This document shows, piece by piece, positions 9,478 to 17,267 of a stretch of 64,000 bases of DNA (position 1 is its first letter; the number at the start of each line of letters is the position of its first letter). Location: the NCBI RefSeq assembly GCF_007751035.1, contig NZ_CP036433.1:8971001-9035000 (forward strand), given 5' to 3'. The position numbers and the translations under genes were made by a program. The notes beneath the pieces were generated by a model. It searched no databases. It was not told the DNA's origin and saw only the letters and a list, made by a program, of their open reading frames with translations. The DNA is from Lignipirellula cremea (GTDB lineage: Bacteria; Planctomycetota; Planctomycetia; Pirellulales; Pirellulaceae).

Positions 9478-10377
9478 TTACTCGCCTTTCGACGACGAGG
9501 GGAGATTGGAGGTCAACTCCGACAATCGACAGGGATGCGTCTGGGAGAGAGCAGCCGCGGTCCGTTCCGGCGGCTCCTGCAGGGCCGCTTGCTCTTGTTG
9601 GCGATACAGTTTGTTCCGCTGGGCCAGCACGTCGAAATCGACCAGGTGAGCGTCAAACTCCGGTCCGTCGACACAGGCAAAACGGGTCTCGCCGCCGACG
9701 AGGACGCGACAACCGCCGCACATGCCAGTGCCATCGATCATGATCGGATTGAGACTGGCCGTTGTGGGAATCCCTGCCGGTCGCGTGGTCTCCGCGACCG
9801 CCTTCATCATCGGGATGGGGCCAATCGCCATGACATAGTTCCAGGGCGACTGGCTGTGGATCAGTTCTCGGAGTTTGTCGGTCACCAGGCCTTGCTCGCC
9901 GTAACTGCCGTCGTCGGTCATGACGAAGAGCTGGTCGCAAGCCTGGGTTAGCTCTTTTTCCAGGATGACAAACCGCTGGGTCTTCGCTCCGATGACGACG
10001 ACGACTTCATTGCCGGCCGCCTTTAGTGCTACGGCGAGCGGCCAGGCAATCGCGGAGCCCACGCCGCCGCCGATGACCAGGGTGCGGCCGTAGAGTTGGA
10101 TTTCGGACGGCCGCCCGAGCGGTCCCACCACGTCGAGTATCGCGTCGCCTGCCTGAAGCTGATTGAGCAAACGGGTCGTCTTGCCGACGCCCTGCACAAT
10201 GAGGGTAATCGTGGAGGCATCCGAATCGGCGATCGTCAACGGAATGCGTTCTCCCTGTTCATGGACACGGACGATCACAAACTGTCCCGCCTGTTGATGC
10301 TTTGCAATCCGCGGAGCCTCAAGGCGAATCATTTTGATTTCCGGCGCCAGAAAGGAAGCATCTTGAACCAGGTACAT
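9478..10377 (-). CDS. nfnA: NfnA/SudB-type FAD/NAD-binding subunit of the Nfn complex
   Basis: 299 residues, resembling dihydroorotate dehydrogenase electron-transfer subunits (PyrK). An N-terminal FAD beta-barrel holds IPLTIAD; the NAD-binding half holds VIGGGVGSAIAWPLA and MAIGPIPMMKAV. The [2Fe-2S] cluster segment MCGGCRVLVGGETRFACVDG has the usual DxxC-GxC spacing. Its stop is 2 bases from the nfnB start, so translational coupling is likely. It should bind NADH and carry the bifurcating electron path to the larger subunit. The C-terminal 30 residues are Gln/Glu/Leu-rich and look like a linker. Confidence 0.9.
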   Translation of the reverse strand: MYLVQDASFLAPEIKMIRLEAPRIAKHQQAGQFVIVRVHEQGERIPLTIADSDASTITLIVQGVGKTTRLLNQLQAGDAILDVVGPLGRPSEIQLYGRTLVIGGGVGSAIAWPLAVALKAAGNEVVVVIGAKTQRFVILEKELTQACDQLFVMTDDGSYGEQGLVTDKLRELIHSQSPWNYVMAIGPIPMMKAVAETTRPAGIPTTASLNPIMIDGTGMCGGCRVLVGGETRFACVDGPEFDAHLVDFDVLAQRNKLYRQQEQAALQEPPERTAAALSQTHPCRLSELTSNLPSSSKGE

Positions 10378-10386
10378 GACAGTCCC

Positions 10387-10626
10387 TCACTTGTTGCGCA
10401 GGCGTTTGGGAAGATTGCCCCGCGCAAGGATGCACATTCCACGCCAACAGGTGAAGAGTTTCTCAATGCACGCCGCAACACCATGTCCGCAGAGGCGGCA
10501 GGCGACCTCTGCGATGTCGTCGCCGGGCAGCGAGTTTAGACCAAACGCCCAGAAAGCGTGCGATAACTCCCTGCAGCGTGCGATCCAGCACGCCTGGACT
10601 GCGATCCGTTCTGCGGTAAAGGTCAT
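10387..10626 (-). CDS. Small Cys-rich hypothetical protein at the head of the nfn operon
   Basis: A 79-codon frame ends 9 bases before the nfnA start. The product has seven cysteines, with clusters ACWIARC, ACRLCGHGVAAC and CWRGMC, and no signal peptide. I do not recognise it, and there is no good ribosome site upstream of the ATG. Position and cysteine content suggest a small metal or redox protein of the Nfn operon, but a chance frame in GC-rich DNA remains possible. A plus-strand frame covers the same bases and looks worse. Confidence 0.4.
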   Translation of the reverse strand: MTFTAERIAVQACWIARCRELSHAFWAFGLNSLPGDDIAEVACRLCGHGVAACIEKLFTCWRGMCILARGNLPKRLRNK

Positions 10627-10767
10627 TTAAAGAAGCGGGATGGAGAAAGGTTTTGTTTGGCGCGCCGTCTGCACTGGATTACGACGGCTCGCGTTCCTTC
10701 AGTAGAATCGCGACAACAAGGAAGGCGACCGTCGCAAGTGTGTTTCGCACGACGAAAGGAGATCGAA

Positions 10768-11211
10768 ATGAAATTGAGCAAGATTGTATTTCCCACCGAT
10801 TTTTCCCACACCGGCGACGCGGCGCTCTCGCTCGCGACCTCTTTGGCCCGGGATTCGGGCGCCGTCCTGCTGATCGTGCATGTCGAAGAGCCGCCGCTGG
10901 CGTATGGAACCGGCGACATGTACTACGGCCCGCCCAGCCCTGACACGGAAGAGTTGCAAGCGATGCTGGTCAAGGTGACGCCGGACGACCCCGACGTGCC
11001 CTATCAGCATCATTTGATCACGGGTCATCCGCCCGAGGCGTTGGCTCGTCTGGTCGAAGAGGAGAACGCCGACCTGATTGTGATGGGCACGCACGGACGA
11101 ACCGGCCTCACGCGACTGCTGATGGGCAGCATCGCCGAGCAAGTCGTACGCCGAGCACCCTGCCCCGTTTTAACCTACAAACAGCCGGCGACTAAGCTCG
11201 CCACGGATTAG
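10768..11211 (+). CDS. Universal stress protein (single USP domain)
   Basis: 147 residues from the ATG at 10768, where AAAGGAG is 7 bases upstream; the frame is open further upstream but has no better start. The fold is clear: N-terminal KIVFPTDFSHTGDAA, and the ATP-binding loop GTHGRTGLTRLLMGSIAEQVV, which matches the G-2x-G-9x-G-S/T pattern of nucleotide-binding USPs. It is the first gene of a plus-strand run into the hemerythrin (2 bases apart) and the hydrogenase genes, divergent from nfn. USPs of this kind are induced by oxygen or energy limitation. Confidence 0.92.
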   Translation: MKLSKIVFPTDFSHTGDAALSLATSLARDSGAVLLIVHVEEPPLAYGTGDMYYGPPSPDTEELQAMLVKVTPDDPDVPYQHHLITGHPPEALARLVEEENADLIVMGTHGRTGLTRLLMGSIAEQVVRRAPCPVLTYKQPATKLATD

Positions 11212-11213
11212 AC

Positions 11214-11660
11214 ATGTTTGAATCAGACGAATCCCATACATGGCTGCGGCATCTGCAGACGCAACATCGCAGCATAAACGATCGCTTGTTCCATATGGAA
11301 ACCGCGTTGCTTCCTGCGTTAGAATCCATGGGAGAACAACCGCCGCCCTGCGTCCTTGAGGACCTGCGAACCGAGTTGATGCGGCATTTCCAACAGGAGG
11401 AAGAAGGCGGCTGCCTGGAGAAGGCGCTGTGTCGTTGCCCCAGTCTGGGCGAAGAAGTACGAGAGATCGAAGCGGAACACCCGCGCTTGCTCCATGATCT
11501 GGATCAATTGATAGAGTCGACCCAGAACCCTTGGAATGGCGTCGAAGCCTCACGCATTGCGAAAGCATTCGAGAACCTGGCGCAGCGTATCCGCAATCAC
11601 GAGGCGGCCGAAAACCGGATCCTGGTCCAAGCGTTCGGAACGCATGCGGATATTCCTTAG
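11214..11660 (+). CDS. Hemerythrin-like (HHE) cation-binding protein
   Basis: 148 residues, all helical. Histidines and acids sit where a hemerythrin di-iron site expects them: QTQHRSIND, MRHFQQEEEGG, EAEHPRLLHDLD and IRNHEAAENR. A Cys-containing insertion (CLEKALCRCP) in the second helix region is unusual. The gene starts 2 bases after the USP stop, so the two are co-translated. Hemerythrins bind O2 or NO; beside an oxygen-sensitive hydrogenase and PFOR, it may scavenge or sense oxygen. That role is inferred from context. Confidence 0.85.
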   Translation: MFESDESHTWLRHLQTQHRSINDRLFHMETALLPALESMGEQPPPCVLEDLRTELMRHFQQEEEGGCLEKALCRCPSLGEEVREIEAEHPRLLHDLDQLIESTQNPWNGVEASRIAKAFENLAQRIRNHEAAENRILVQAFGTHADIP

Positions 11661-11700
11661 CTGAACGATTAGTCTCAAGGTCACGAGAGGAAGCCGACCC

Positions 11701-12189
11701 ATGCACCCAACGGATCCCGGCGCGGCTGCTGTCAGGATTGTTGGCGTCGGCAGCCCGCACGGAGACGACCGCATTGGCTGGATCGTTGTCAACCAACTGC
11801 AGGCGAATCCCCCATCCGCTTGCGACTTAGCGATCGTCTCCAACCCGATGCAGATCTTTGAGCACCGGCCGTCGCCAGCGCGTATGATTCTGATCGATGC
11901 TTGCCGCAGTGGGGCTCGCCCCGGCTCCATCACCCGACTTTGCTGGCCAGATACGAGGATCGCAGCGAGACATTCGGCTTCGAGTCATGGTCTTGGCGTC
12001 TGGGAGGCGATCCTGCTTGCGCAGCAACTGGGCGACTTGCAGGGAGAACTGGTGCTGTTCGGTATGGAAATCCTGCAGGCGGATCCCCTGGCCGAAGTGA
12101 GCGCTGCTCTGATGCAGCGACTTCCGACCTTGTGTAATAACGTACGGGCCGAAGCAGAACGGATGGCAGCGGCGGGGATCGCCAGGTGA
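11701..12189 (+). CDS. Hydrogenase maturation protease (HyaD/HycI family)
   Basis: 162 residues. The motif IVGVGSPHGDDRIGW near the N-terminus carries the Asp pair that recognises nickel, and MILIDACRSGARPGSI carries the second conserved acid. Such proteases trim the C-terminus of the [NiFe] large subunit after nickel insertion. The large subunit encoded at 15739-17043 does end in a removable tail of nine residues after DPCISCSTH, so a dedicated protease makes sense. The other maturation genes (hypABCDEF) are not in the window. Confidence 0.85.
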   Translation: MHPTDPGAAAVRIVGVGSPHGDDRIGWIVVNQLQANPPSACDLAIVSNPMQIFEHRPSPARMILIDACRSGARPGSITRLCWPDTRIAARHSASSHGLGVWEAILLAQQLGDLQGELVLFGMEILQADPLAEVSAALMQRLPTLCNNVRAEAERMAAAGIAR

Positions 12190-12261
12190 TGTCGCGGCGA
12201 CGCCCGACCGTATTTTGATTCACAATTTGTCATGGCTACGTTAGAGGGAACAGGAAAGCCG

Positions 12262-12750
12262 ATGAGCGCGACAGATCTCTTAACTGTCTTGCGAAAACTG
12301 AGGTTTCTCGACCAGCTGGGCGAAGAACATTTACAACAACTGGCCGGCATCGCCAGGGAAGTGTCGTTCGCCCAAGGGGATGTGATTTTTCGCGAAGGCG
12401 ACCCTGCGCAAGATCTTTATCTCTTGACGCACGGTTTAGTTTCGCTCGAAATCTGCTCGGCCGGTGTGGGCTGCCGCCGCATCCTGAGTCTGGCGCCCGG
12501 CGAATTGTTGGGCTGGTCGCCGGTCCTGGAAGGAGGCCAGATGACGGCGACCGCCCGCGCGGTCGAGCCGACGTCGGCCATTGCGCTTGACGGCAAGGCC
12601 TTGCTGGCCATTTGCGCCGAACATCCGCACTTCGGCTACGAGTTCATGCGGCGAGCGGCAATGGCGTTAGCGAAGCGGCTTCGGGCCACGCGAATGCAGA
12701 TGCTTGATATCTATGGCCCCGTCACGCACATCCCCGAGAATTCCGACTAA
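12262..12750 (+). CDS. Cyclic-nucleotide-binding (Crp-type sensor) domain protein without a DNA-binding domain
   Basis: 162 residues from the ATG at 12262 (AGGAAA just upstream); an ATG 30 bases earlier is possible. It is one cNMP-binding beta-roll with FREGDPAQDLYLLTHGLVSLE and a short C-helix ending MQMLDIYGPV. The protein stops where Crp/Fnr factors would begin their helix-turn-helix, so it is not a transcription factor. Two cysteines (EICSAGVGC) lie in the roll. It sits directly before hydB. A ligand- or redox-dependent regulatory subunit of the hydrogenase is an inference. Confidence 0.8.
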   Translation: MSATDLLTVLRKLRFLDQLGEEHLQQLAGIAREVSFAQGDVIFREGDPAQDLYLLTHGLVSLEICSAGVGCRRILSLAPGELLGWSPVLEGGQMTATARAVEPTSAIALDGKALLAICAEHPHFGYEFMRRAAMALAKRLRATRMQMLDIYGPVTHIPENSD

Positions 12751-12807
12751 CCGACCTGGTTGAGCAGGATCGGGAGAGAACCCGGGTTAAACACACAGTA
12801 AGCCCTT

Positions 12808-13998
12808 ATGATGACAGATCTCACAGTCGGTTCGCTGGTCGAAATCCCCAAAAGCTCGCTCCAGCAGGTCGTGCAAATCCTGCAGGACCTCGGCTATCGA
12901 GTGATTGGTCCGCGCGTTGAAAGCGAGGCCGTGATCTACGACGACCTGGAATCGGTGCAACAAATTCCGGTCGGCGTTCTGGACCATCAGGACGGCGGCA
13001 AGTATCGCCTGCAGCAAACGGACCAGGACGCCTGGTTCGATTACGTGTGCGGTCCGCACTCACTGAAGAACTTTCTCTTCCCGCCGCGGCAGACCGTGCT
13101 CGAAAGCACTCGCCAGGACGGCGTCTGGGAAATGAAAGCGCCCGACGTCGAGGACGCTCCTCCCCTCGCCGTCATCGGACCGCGGTCCTGCGACCTGCAC
13201 GCCTTGCGCGTACAGGACCGCGTGTTTCTCGAAGGCGCGTACGTAGATCCTTCGTATCAAGCCCGACGGGAGAAGCTCTTCATCGCCGCCGTCAATTGCC
13301 GCCGTGCCGCAGCGACATGCTTCTGTCACTCCATGCAGACCGGCCCTGCTGTTTCCAGCGGTTTTGACTTGGCGCTGACAGAATTGGACGATCGCTTCGT
13401 CATTGAGATCGGCTCCCAGCGCGGGGCCGAAGTGATGGGTGGAACCGACTGCTCGACTTCTCCGCCGCAAAACGTGCAAGCAGCGCGCTCGGTTTCGGAA
13501 CAGCTCGAACAGTCGATGCACGACCGTTCGCAGCATCCGCCTGAAGCGGCGACGGGCGAGCCTCGCGGCCGCTGGCTCGACACCTCGGGAATACGCGATC
13601 TGTTAATGCATAACCTCGAACACGCCCGCTGGAACGAGGTCGCCGAACGCTGCCTGGCCTGCGCCAACTGCACGATGGTTTGCCCCACCTGCTTCTGCAG
13701 CAGCGTGGAGGAAGTGGCCGACTTGTCCGGCGACCATGTCGCCCGGGAGCGGTCATGGGATTCCTGTTTTACGGCGGAGCACTCCACGATGAGCGGCGGC
13801 GCCGTGCACAAGTCAACCAAATCGCGTTACCGCCAATGGTTGACCCATAAGCTGGCGACCTGGCATGACCAGTTTGAGATGTCGGGCTGCGTCGGTTGCG
13901 GACGCTGTATCACGTGGTGTCCGGTCGGCATCGATTTGACGGAGGAAACCGCGGCCATCCGAGCGGACAGCACGAACCCGAGTCCAGGCCAGCTATGA
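12808..13998 (+). CDS. hydB: Group 3b [NiFe] hydrogenase / sulfhydrogenase beta subunit (4Fe-4S protein)
   Basis: 396 residues. The N-terminal two thirds match the HydB/AsrA-type domain (GPRSCDLHALRVQDRVFLEG), and the C-terminal third has two [4Fe-4S] motifs, CLACANCTMVCPTCFC and CVGCGRCITWCPVGID. About 60 residues in the middle (QNVQAARSVSEQLEQ and on) are polar and look like an insertion. It passes electrons between the flavin subunit and the NiFe core. Its stop overlaps the hydG start in an ATGA. Gene order hydB-hydG-hydD-hydA matches the Pyrococcus sulfhydrogenase operon. ATG codons at 12808 and 12811 are both possible starts. Confidence 0.9.
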   Translation: MMTDLTVGSLVEIPKSSLQQVVQILQDLGYRVIGPRVESEAVIYDDLESVQQIPVGVLDHQDGGKYRLQQTDQDAWFDYVCGPHSLKNFLFPPRQTVLESTRQDGVWEMKAPDVEDAPPLAVIGPRSCDLHALRVQDRVFLEGAYVDPSYQARREKLFIAAVNCRRAAATCFCHSMQTGPAVSSGFDLALTELDDRFVIEIGSQRGAEVMGGTDCSTSPPQNVQAARSVSEQLEQSMHDRSQHPPEAATGEPRGRWLDTSGIRDLLMHNLEHARWNEVAERCLACANCTMVCPTCFCSSVEEVADLSGDHVARERSWDSCFTAEHSTMSGGAVHKSTKSRYRQWLTHKLATWHDQFEMSGCVGCGRCITWCPVGIDLTEETAAIRADSTNPSPGQL

Positions 13999-14852
13999 CA
14001 CAGCACGCAGCCTCCAGCGCAACCGACAACCCGTGGATTGCACACCCCGCCACGATCTGTTCCATCCGGCCCGAAACTCCCGGCGTGGCGACCTATGAAC
14101 TCGCCTTCAACGACCCCGACCGGCAGTCGCGATATCGCTTCCTGCCGGGGCAGTTCAATATGCTCTACCTGCCGGGGTTCGGCGAATCGGCCATCTCGAT
14201 CAGTTCCGATCCCGAGGAACCGTCGCGCCTGCTGCACACCGTCCGCGTGGCCGGCAATGTAACGGGCGCTTTAGCTCGCACCCATCCCGGGGAGACCATC
14301 GGCGTTCGCGGTCCCTTCGGCTCGGCCTGGCCGGTGGCCGAGATCCGCAATAGCGATGTGGTGATCGCCTGCGGAGGCATTGGGCTGGCGCCGCTGCGGC
14401 CCGTGATCTACCACCTCCTGCGTCGCCGCCATGAATATGGCCGGATGACTCTGCTTTACGGCGCCCGCTCGCCGCAGGATTTGCTGTTCGCCGACGAGTG
14501 GAATCACTGGCGAAGCGAAGGCTTGGAGATGGAAGTCACCGTCGACCGGGGCGACGCCGACTGGAAAGGCCAAATCGGCGTTCTGCCCGCCTTGTTCTCC
14601 CGTTTGGACCTGGCGCCGGAGCGCACGACCGTCCTCACGTGTGGACCGGAAATCATGATGCGCTTCGTCATTTCCGAGGCCTTGTTGCGGAACATCTCCG
14701 CCCGGCGCATTTATCTTTCGATGGAAAGAAATATGAACTGCGCCATGGGGTTTTGCGGTCGCTGTCAACTGGGGCCCGCGTTTGTTTGTAAGGACGGCCC
14801 CGTTTTCACCTGCGAACAAATGCAACCTTACCTGCACCTGGAAGAGTTCTAA
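13995..14852 (+). CDS. hydG: Group 3b [NiFe] hydrogenase gamma subunit (FAD/NAD(P)H-binding)
   Basis: 285 residues, starting at the ATG that overlaps the hydB stop. It is a ferredoxin-NADP reductase-type protein. The FAD barrel is followed by the nucleotide site VIACGGIGLAPLRPVI and the family's CGPEIMMRF, then a C-terminal [2Fe-2S] site with NCAMGFCGRCQLG and FVCKDGPVF. It should exchange hydride with NADPH or NADH and hand electrons to HydB. The frame is open about 100 bases upstream inside hydB, but the coupled ATG is the natural start. Confidence 0.9.
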   Translation: MTQHAASSATDNPWIAHPATICSIRPETPGVATYELAFNDPDRQSRYRFLPGQFNMLYLPGFGESAISISSDPEEPSRLLHTVRVAGNVTGALARTHPGETIGVRGPFGSAWPVAEIRNSDVVIACGGIGLAPLRPVIYHLLRRRHEYGRMTLLYGARSPQDLLFADEWNHWRSEGLEMEVTVDRGDADWKGQIGVLPALFSRLDLAPERTTVLTCGPEIMMRFVISEALLRNISARRIYLSMERNMNCAMGFCGRCQLGPAFVCKDGPVFTCEQMQPYLHLEEF

Positions 14853-14932
14853 TCGAGCATCTTCGACCGCAGAGACGAACCTCACGGACGTTAAGAAATT
14901 GAGAAGGATCGAGACGAAGGAGGAAACTGCTG

Positions 14933-15766
14933 ATGACCGCCAAACCAAAACTCGCCGTGTTCAAGTTCGCCTCGTGCGACGGCTGCCAGCTCTCGCTGCT
15001 GTCCTGCGAAGACGAGTTGCTGACGATCGCCGGCGCCGTCGAGATCGCTTACTTTCTGGAGGCGCGCACCCAGCAGTTGGAGGGACCCTACGACATCGGG
15101 TTGGTGGAGGGTTCCATCACGACGGCAGAGGACGCAGAGCGCATACACGAGATTCGCCGGCAGTGCAAGTTCCTGGTCACGATCGGGGCCTGCGCCACGG
15201 CAGGCGGAATCCAGGCGTTGAAGAACTGGGCGAACGTCGACGACTTCATCGCGCAGGTATACGCTCGGCCGGAATATATCTCGACTCTGGCGACCAGCAC
15301 GCCGATCTCCGATCATGTCGCGGTCGACTTCGAACTGCGCGGTTGCCCAATCAACAAGCAGCAGTTGCTGGAACTGATAGCCGCCTTTCTCCGCGGGGCC
15401 AGGCCGCGCACGCCCTCGTATGCGGTATGCGTCGAGTGCAAACGGAACCTGACGGTCTGCGTGGCGGTGGCGCAGGGTATCGCCTGCCTGGGCCCCGTCA
15501 CGCAAGCCGGTTGCGGCGCCATCTGCCCTGCGTTCCATCGCGATTGCTTTGGTTGTTATGGCCCGAAGGAGCAACCGAATCTCGTCAGTATCACCACTCA
15601 TTACATCACCCAGGGCAGCACCCCGGAAAGCCTGGTGCGATTGACGCGGAGCTTCAATAGCAACGCCCCCGACTTTCGCGAAGCGAGCGACGCTTTGGCA
15701 GCCGCCTCGGACGACCACTCGCAACCAGGAGCGGCCCCATGCCCGCCAATCGAACATTCATCGTGA
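14933..15766 (+). CDS. hydD: Group 3b [NiFe] hydrogenase delta (small) subunit
   Basis: 277 residues, start preceded by GGAGGAAA. The proximal-cluster motif [18 protein letters not shown] is at residues 10-27. Further cluster cysteines are in [29 protein letters not shown] and [19 protein letters not shown]. There is no Tat signal, as expected for a cytoplasmic group 3 enzyme. The small subunit carries three Fe-S clusters that wire the NiFe site to HydB/HydG. The last 28 bases overlap hydA, which argues for coupled synthesis of the two core subunits. Confidence 0.92.
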   Translation: MTAKPKLAVFKFASCDGCQLSLLSCEDELLTIAGAVEIAYFLEARTQQLEGPYDIGLVEGSITTAEDAERIHEIRRQCKFLVTIGACATAGGIQALKNWANVDDFIAQVYARPEYISTLATSTPISDHVAVDFELRGCPINKQQLLELIAAFLRGARPRTPSYAVCVECKRNLTVCVAVAQGIACLGPVTQAGCGAICPAFHRDCFGCYGPKEQPNLVSITTHYITQGSTPESLVRLTRSFNSNAPDFREASDALAAASDDHSQPGAAPCPPIEHSS

Positions 15767-17043
15767 CAAATCTCTCGCGCGTGGAAGGCGAAGGCGCCTT
15801 GTACGTGAAGTTAAACGGCGAGCAGGTTGAGCATATTGAACTGAACATTTTTGAGCCGCCCCGATTCTTTGAGAGTTTTCTTCGCGGCCGCGAGGTGCGC
15901 GAGGTTCCCGACATTACAGCCCGCATCTGCGGCATCTGTCCCGTCGCCTACCAGATGAGTTCGTGCCACGCTTTGGAAAAGGCGCTCGGGATCAACGACC
16001 AGATTACGCCGGAGATTCGTCGGCTGCGACGCCTGCTCTACTGCGGCGAGTGGATCGAGAGCCACGCTTTGCACATGCATCTGCTGCATGCGCCGGATTT
16101 TCTCGGCTACGAAAGCGGCGTCAGCATGGCGGCCGATCACCGCGAGGTGGTAGTGCGGGGCCTGCGTCTGAAAAAGATCGGCAACGATCTGCTGGAGATT
16201 CTGGGCGGTCGCGCCATTCATCCGATTAACGTAACGGTGGGCGGTTTCTATAAGGCGCCAGGCCGGAAAAAACTAAAAGACTTGCTGCCAGATCTGGAAT
16301 GGGGGCTGGCGGCCTCGATCGAAGCAACGCGGATGGCGGCCGCCTTCGACTTTCCCGATTTCACCATGCCGTACGAGTGCGTCGCCTTGCGGCATCCCGA
16401 CGAGTATCCGCTCAATGAGGGTCGAATTGTATCAACCAGCGGACTCGACATCGATGCGGCCGAATACGAGGAACATTTTCAAGAGCGGCAGGTTCCCCAC
16501 AGCACCGCATTGCATAGCGTGTTGTTGCCGCAAGAAACCAGTTACCTGGTGGGACCGCTCGCCCGCGTGAATTTGTGTCTGGCGCAGTTGTCGCCTTTGG
16601 CTCGTCGCGAAGCGGACGCTTACGGAATCGCCTGGCCTTCGCGGAACAACTTTCATAGCATCGTCGCCCGCGGGCTGGAGATGATTCATGCTTATGAGGA
16701 AGCAATCGAGATCGTCAAAGACTACCAGGCCGAACTCGCCGTCAGCCGCATCCCCTTCGAGCTGAAGCCCGGCGAAGGCAGTCACGCCACCGAGGCGCCG
16801 CGAGGCTTGATTTGGCATCGCTACCGGATCGGCGACGACGGGCTCATCGCCGACGCGAAGATCGTGCCGCCCACCTCGCAGAACCAGGGGCAGATCGAAG
16901 ACGATCTGCGACACTACGTTCCCCAGGTCGCGTCGCTCGACGACGCCGAGGCGACTCGCCGCTGCGAGCACCTTATTCGCAACTACGATCCGTGCATCAG
17001 TTGCTCCACGCACTTTATCCGCGTGACCTGGGAGCGGACGTAG
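15739..17043 (+). CDS. hydA: Group 3b [NiFe] hydrogenase alpha (large) subunit, NiFe site
   Basis: 434 residues. The N-terminal Cys pair lies in [20 protein letters not shown] (about residues 61-80) and the C-terminal pair in DPCISCSTH (about 417-425); together these four cysteines hold Ni and Fe. The DPCxxCxxH ending, followed by the tail FIRVTWERT, fits group 3 enzymes processed after the His. All four cysteines are present, with no TGA, so it is not a selenoenzyme. Group 3b hydrogenases reversibly link H2 to NADP(H), and some reduce polysulfide. Here it would vent electrons from pyruvate oxidation or reuse H2. Confidence 0.95.
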   Translation: MPANRTFIVTNLSRVEGEGALYVKLNGEQVEHIELNIFEPPRFFESFLRGREVREVPDITARICGICPVAYQMSSCHALEKALGINDQITPEIRRLRRLLYCGEWIESHALHMHLLHAPDFLGYESGVSMAADHREVVVRGLRLKKIGNDLLEILGGRAIHPINVTVGGFYKAPGRKKLKDLLPDLEWGLAASIEATRMAAAFDFPDFTMPYECVALRHPDEYPLNEGRIVSTSGLDIDAAEYEEHFQERQVPHSTALHSVLLPQETSYLVGPLARVNLCLAQLSPLARREADAYGIAWPSRNNFHSIVARGLEMIHAYEEAIEIVKDYQAELAVSRIPFELKPGEGSHATEAPRGLIWHRYRIGDDGLIADAKIVPPTSQNQGQIEDDLRHYVPQVASLDDAEATRRCEHLIRNYDPCISCSTHFIRVTWERT

Positions 17044-17267
17044 CTCGGCCGCGCTCCGTCAAGAGTTGGAGAACGAACCCCTGTGCGATTCCGCACTCTG
17101 AGCGGAAGGCGGCAGGGGCAAGTCCTCCCGCGCGCCGACGATTCTCCTTGAATAAGCGACGCCCTTCCCGGTTTTACGAAGACCAATCCGTTGGCGCCGC
17201 AATTGCAAGGTTACCTGCCCTGGCGACATCGTTCGGTCGCCGTTGGTCGAATCGTGAGGAAAACCGC

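Noticed and set aside
15739-17043. Selenocysteine in the hydrogenase large subunit
   Set aside because: Both Cys pairs are encoded by normal Cys codons with no TGA in frame.
16812-17267. 152-residue N-terminal extension of the PFOR frame
   Set aside because: It overlaps the 3' end of hydA, has no family features, and the ATG at 17268 has a good ribosome site and the normal PFOR N-terminus.
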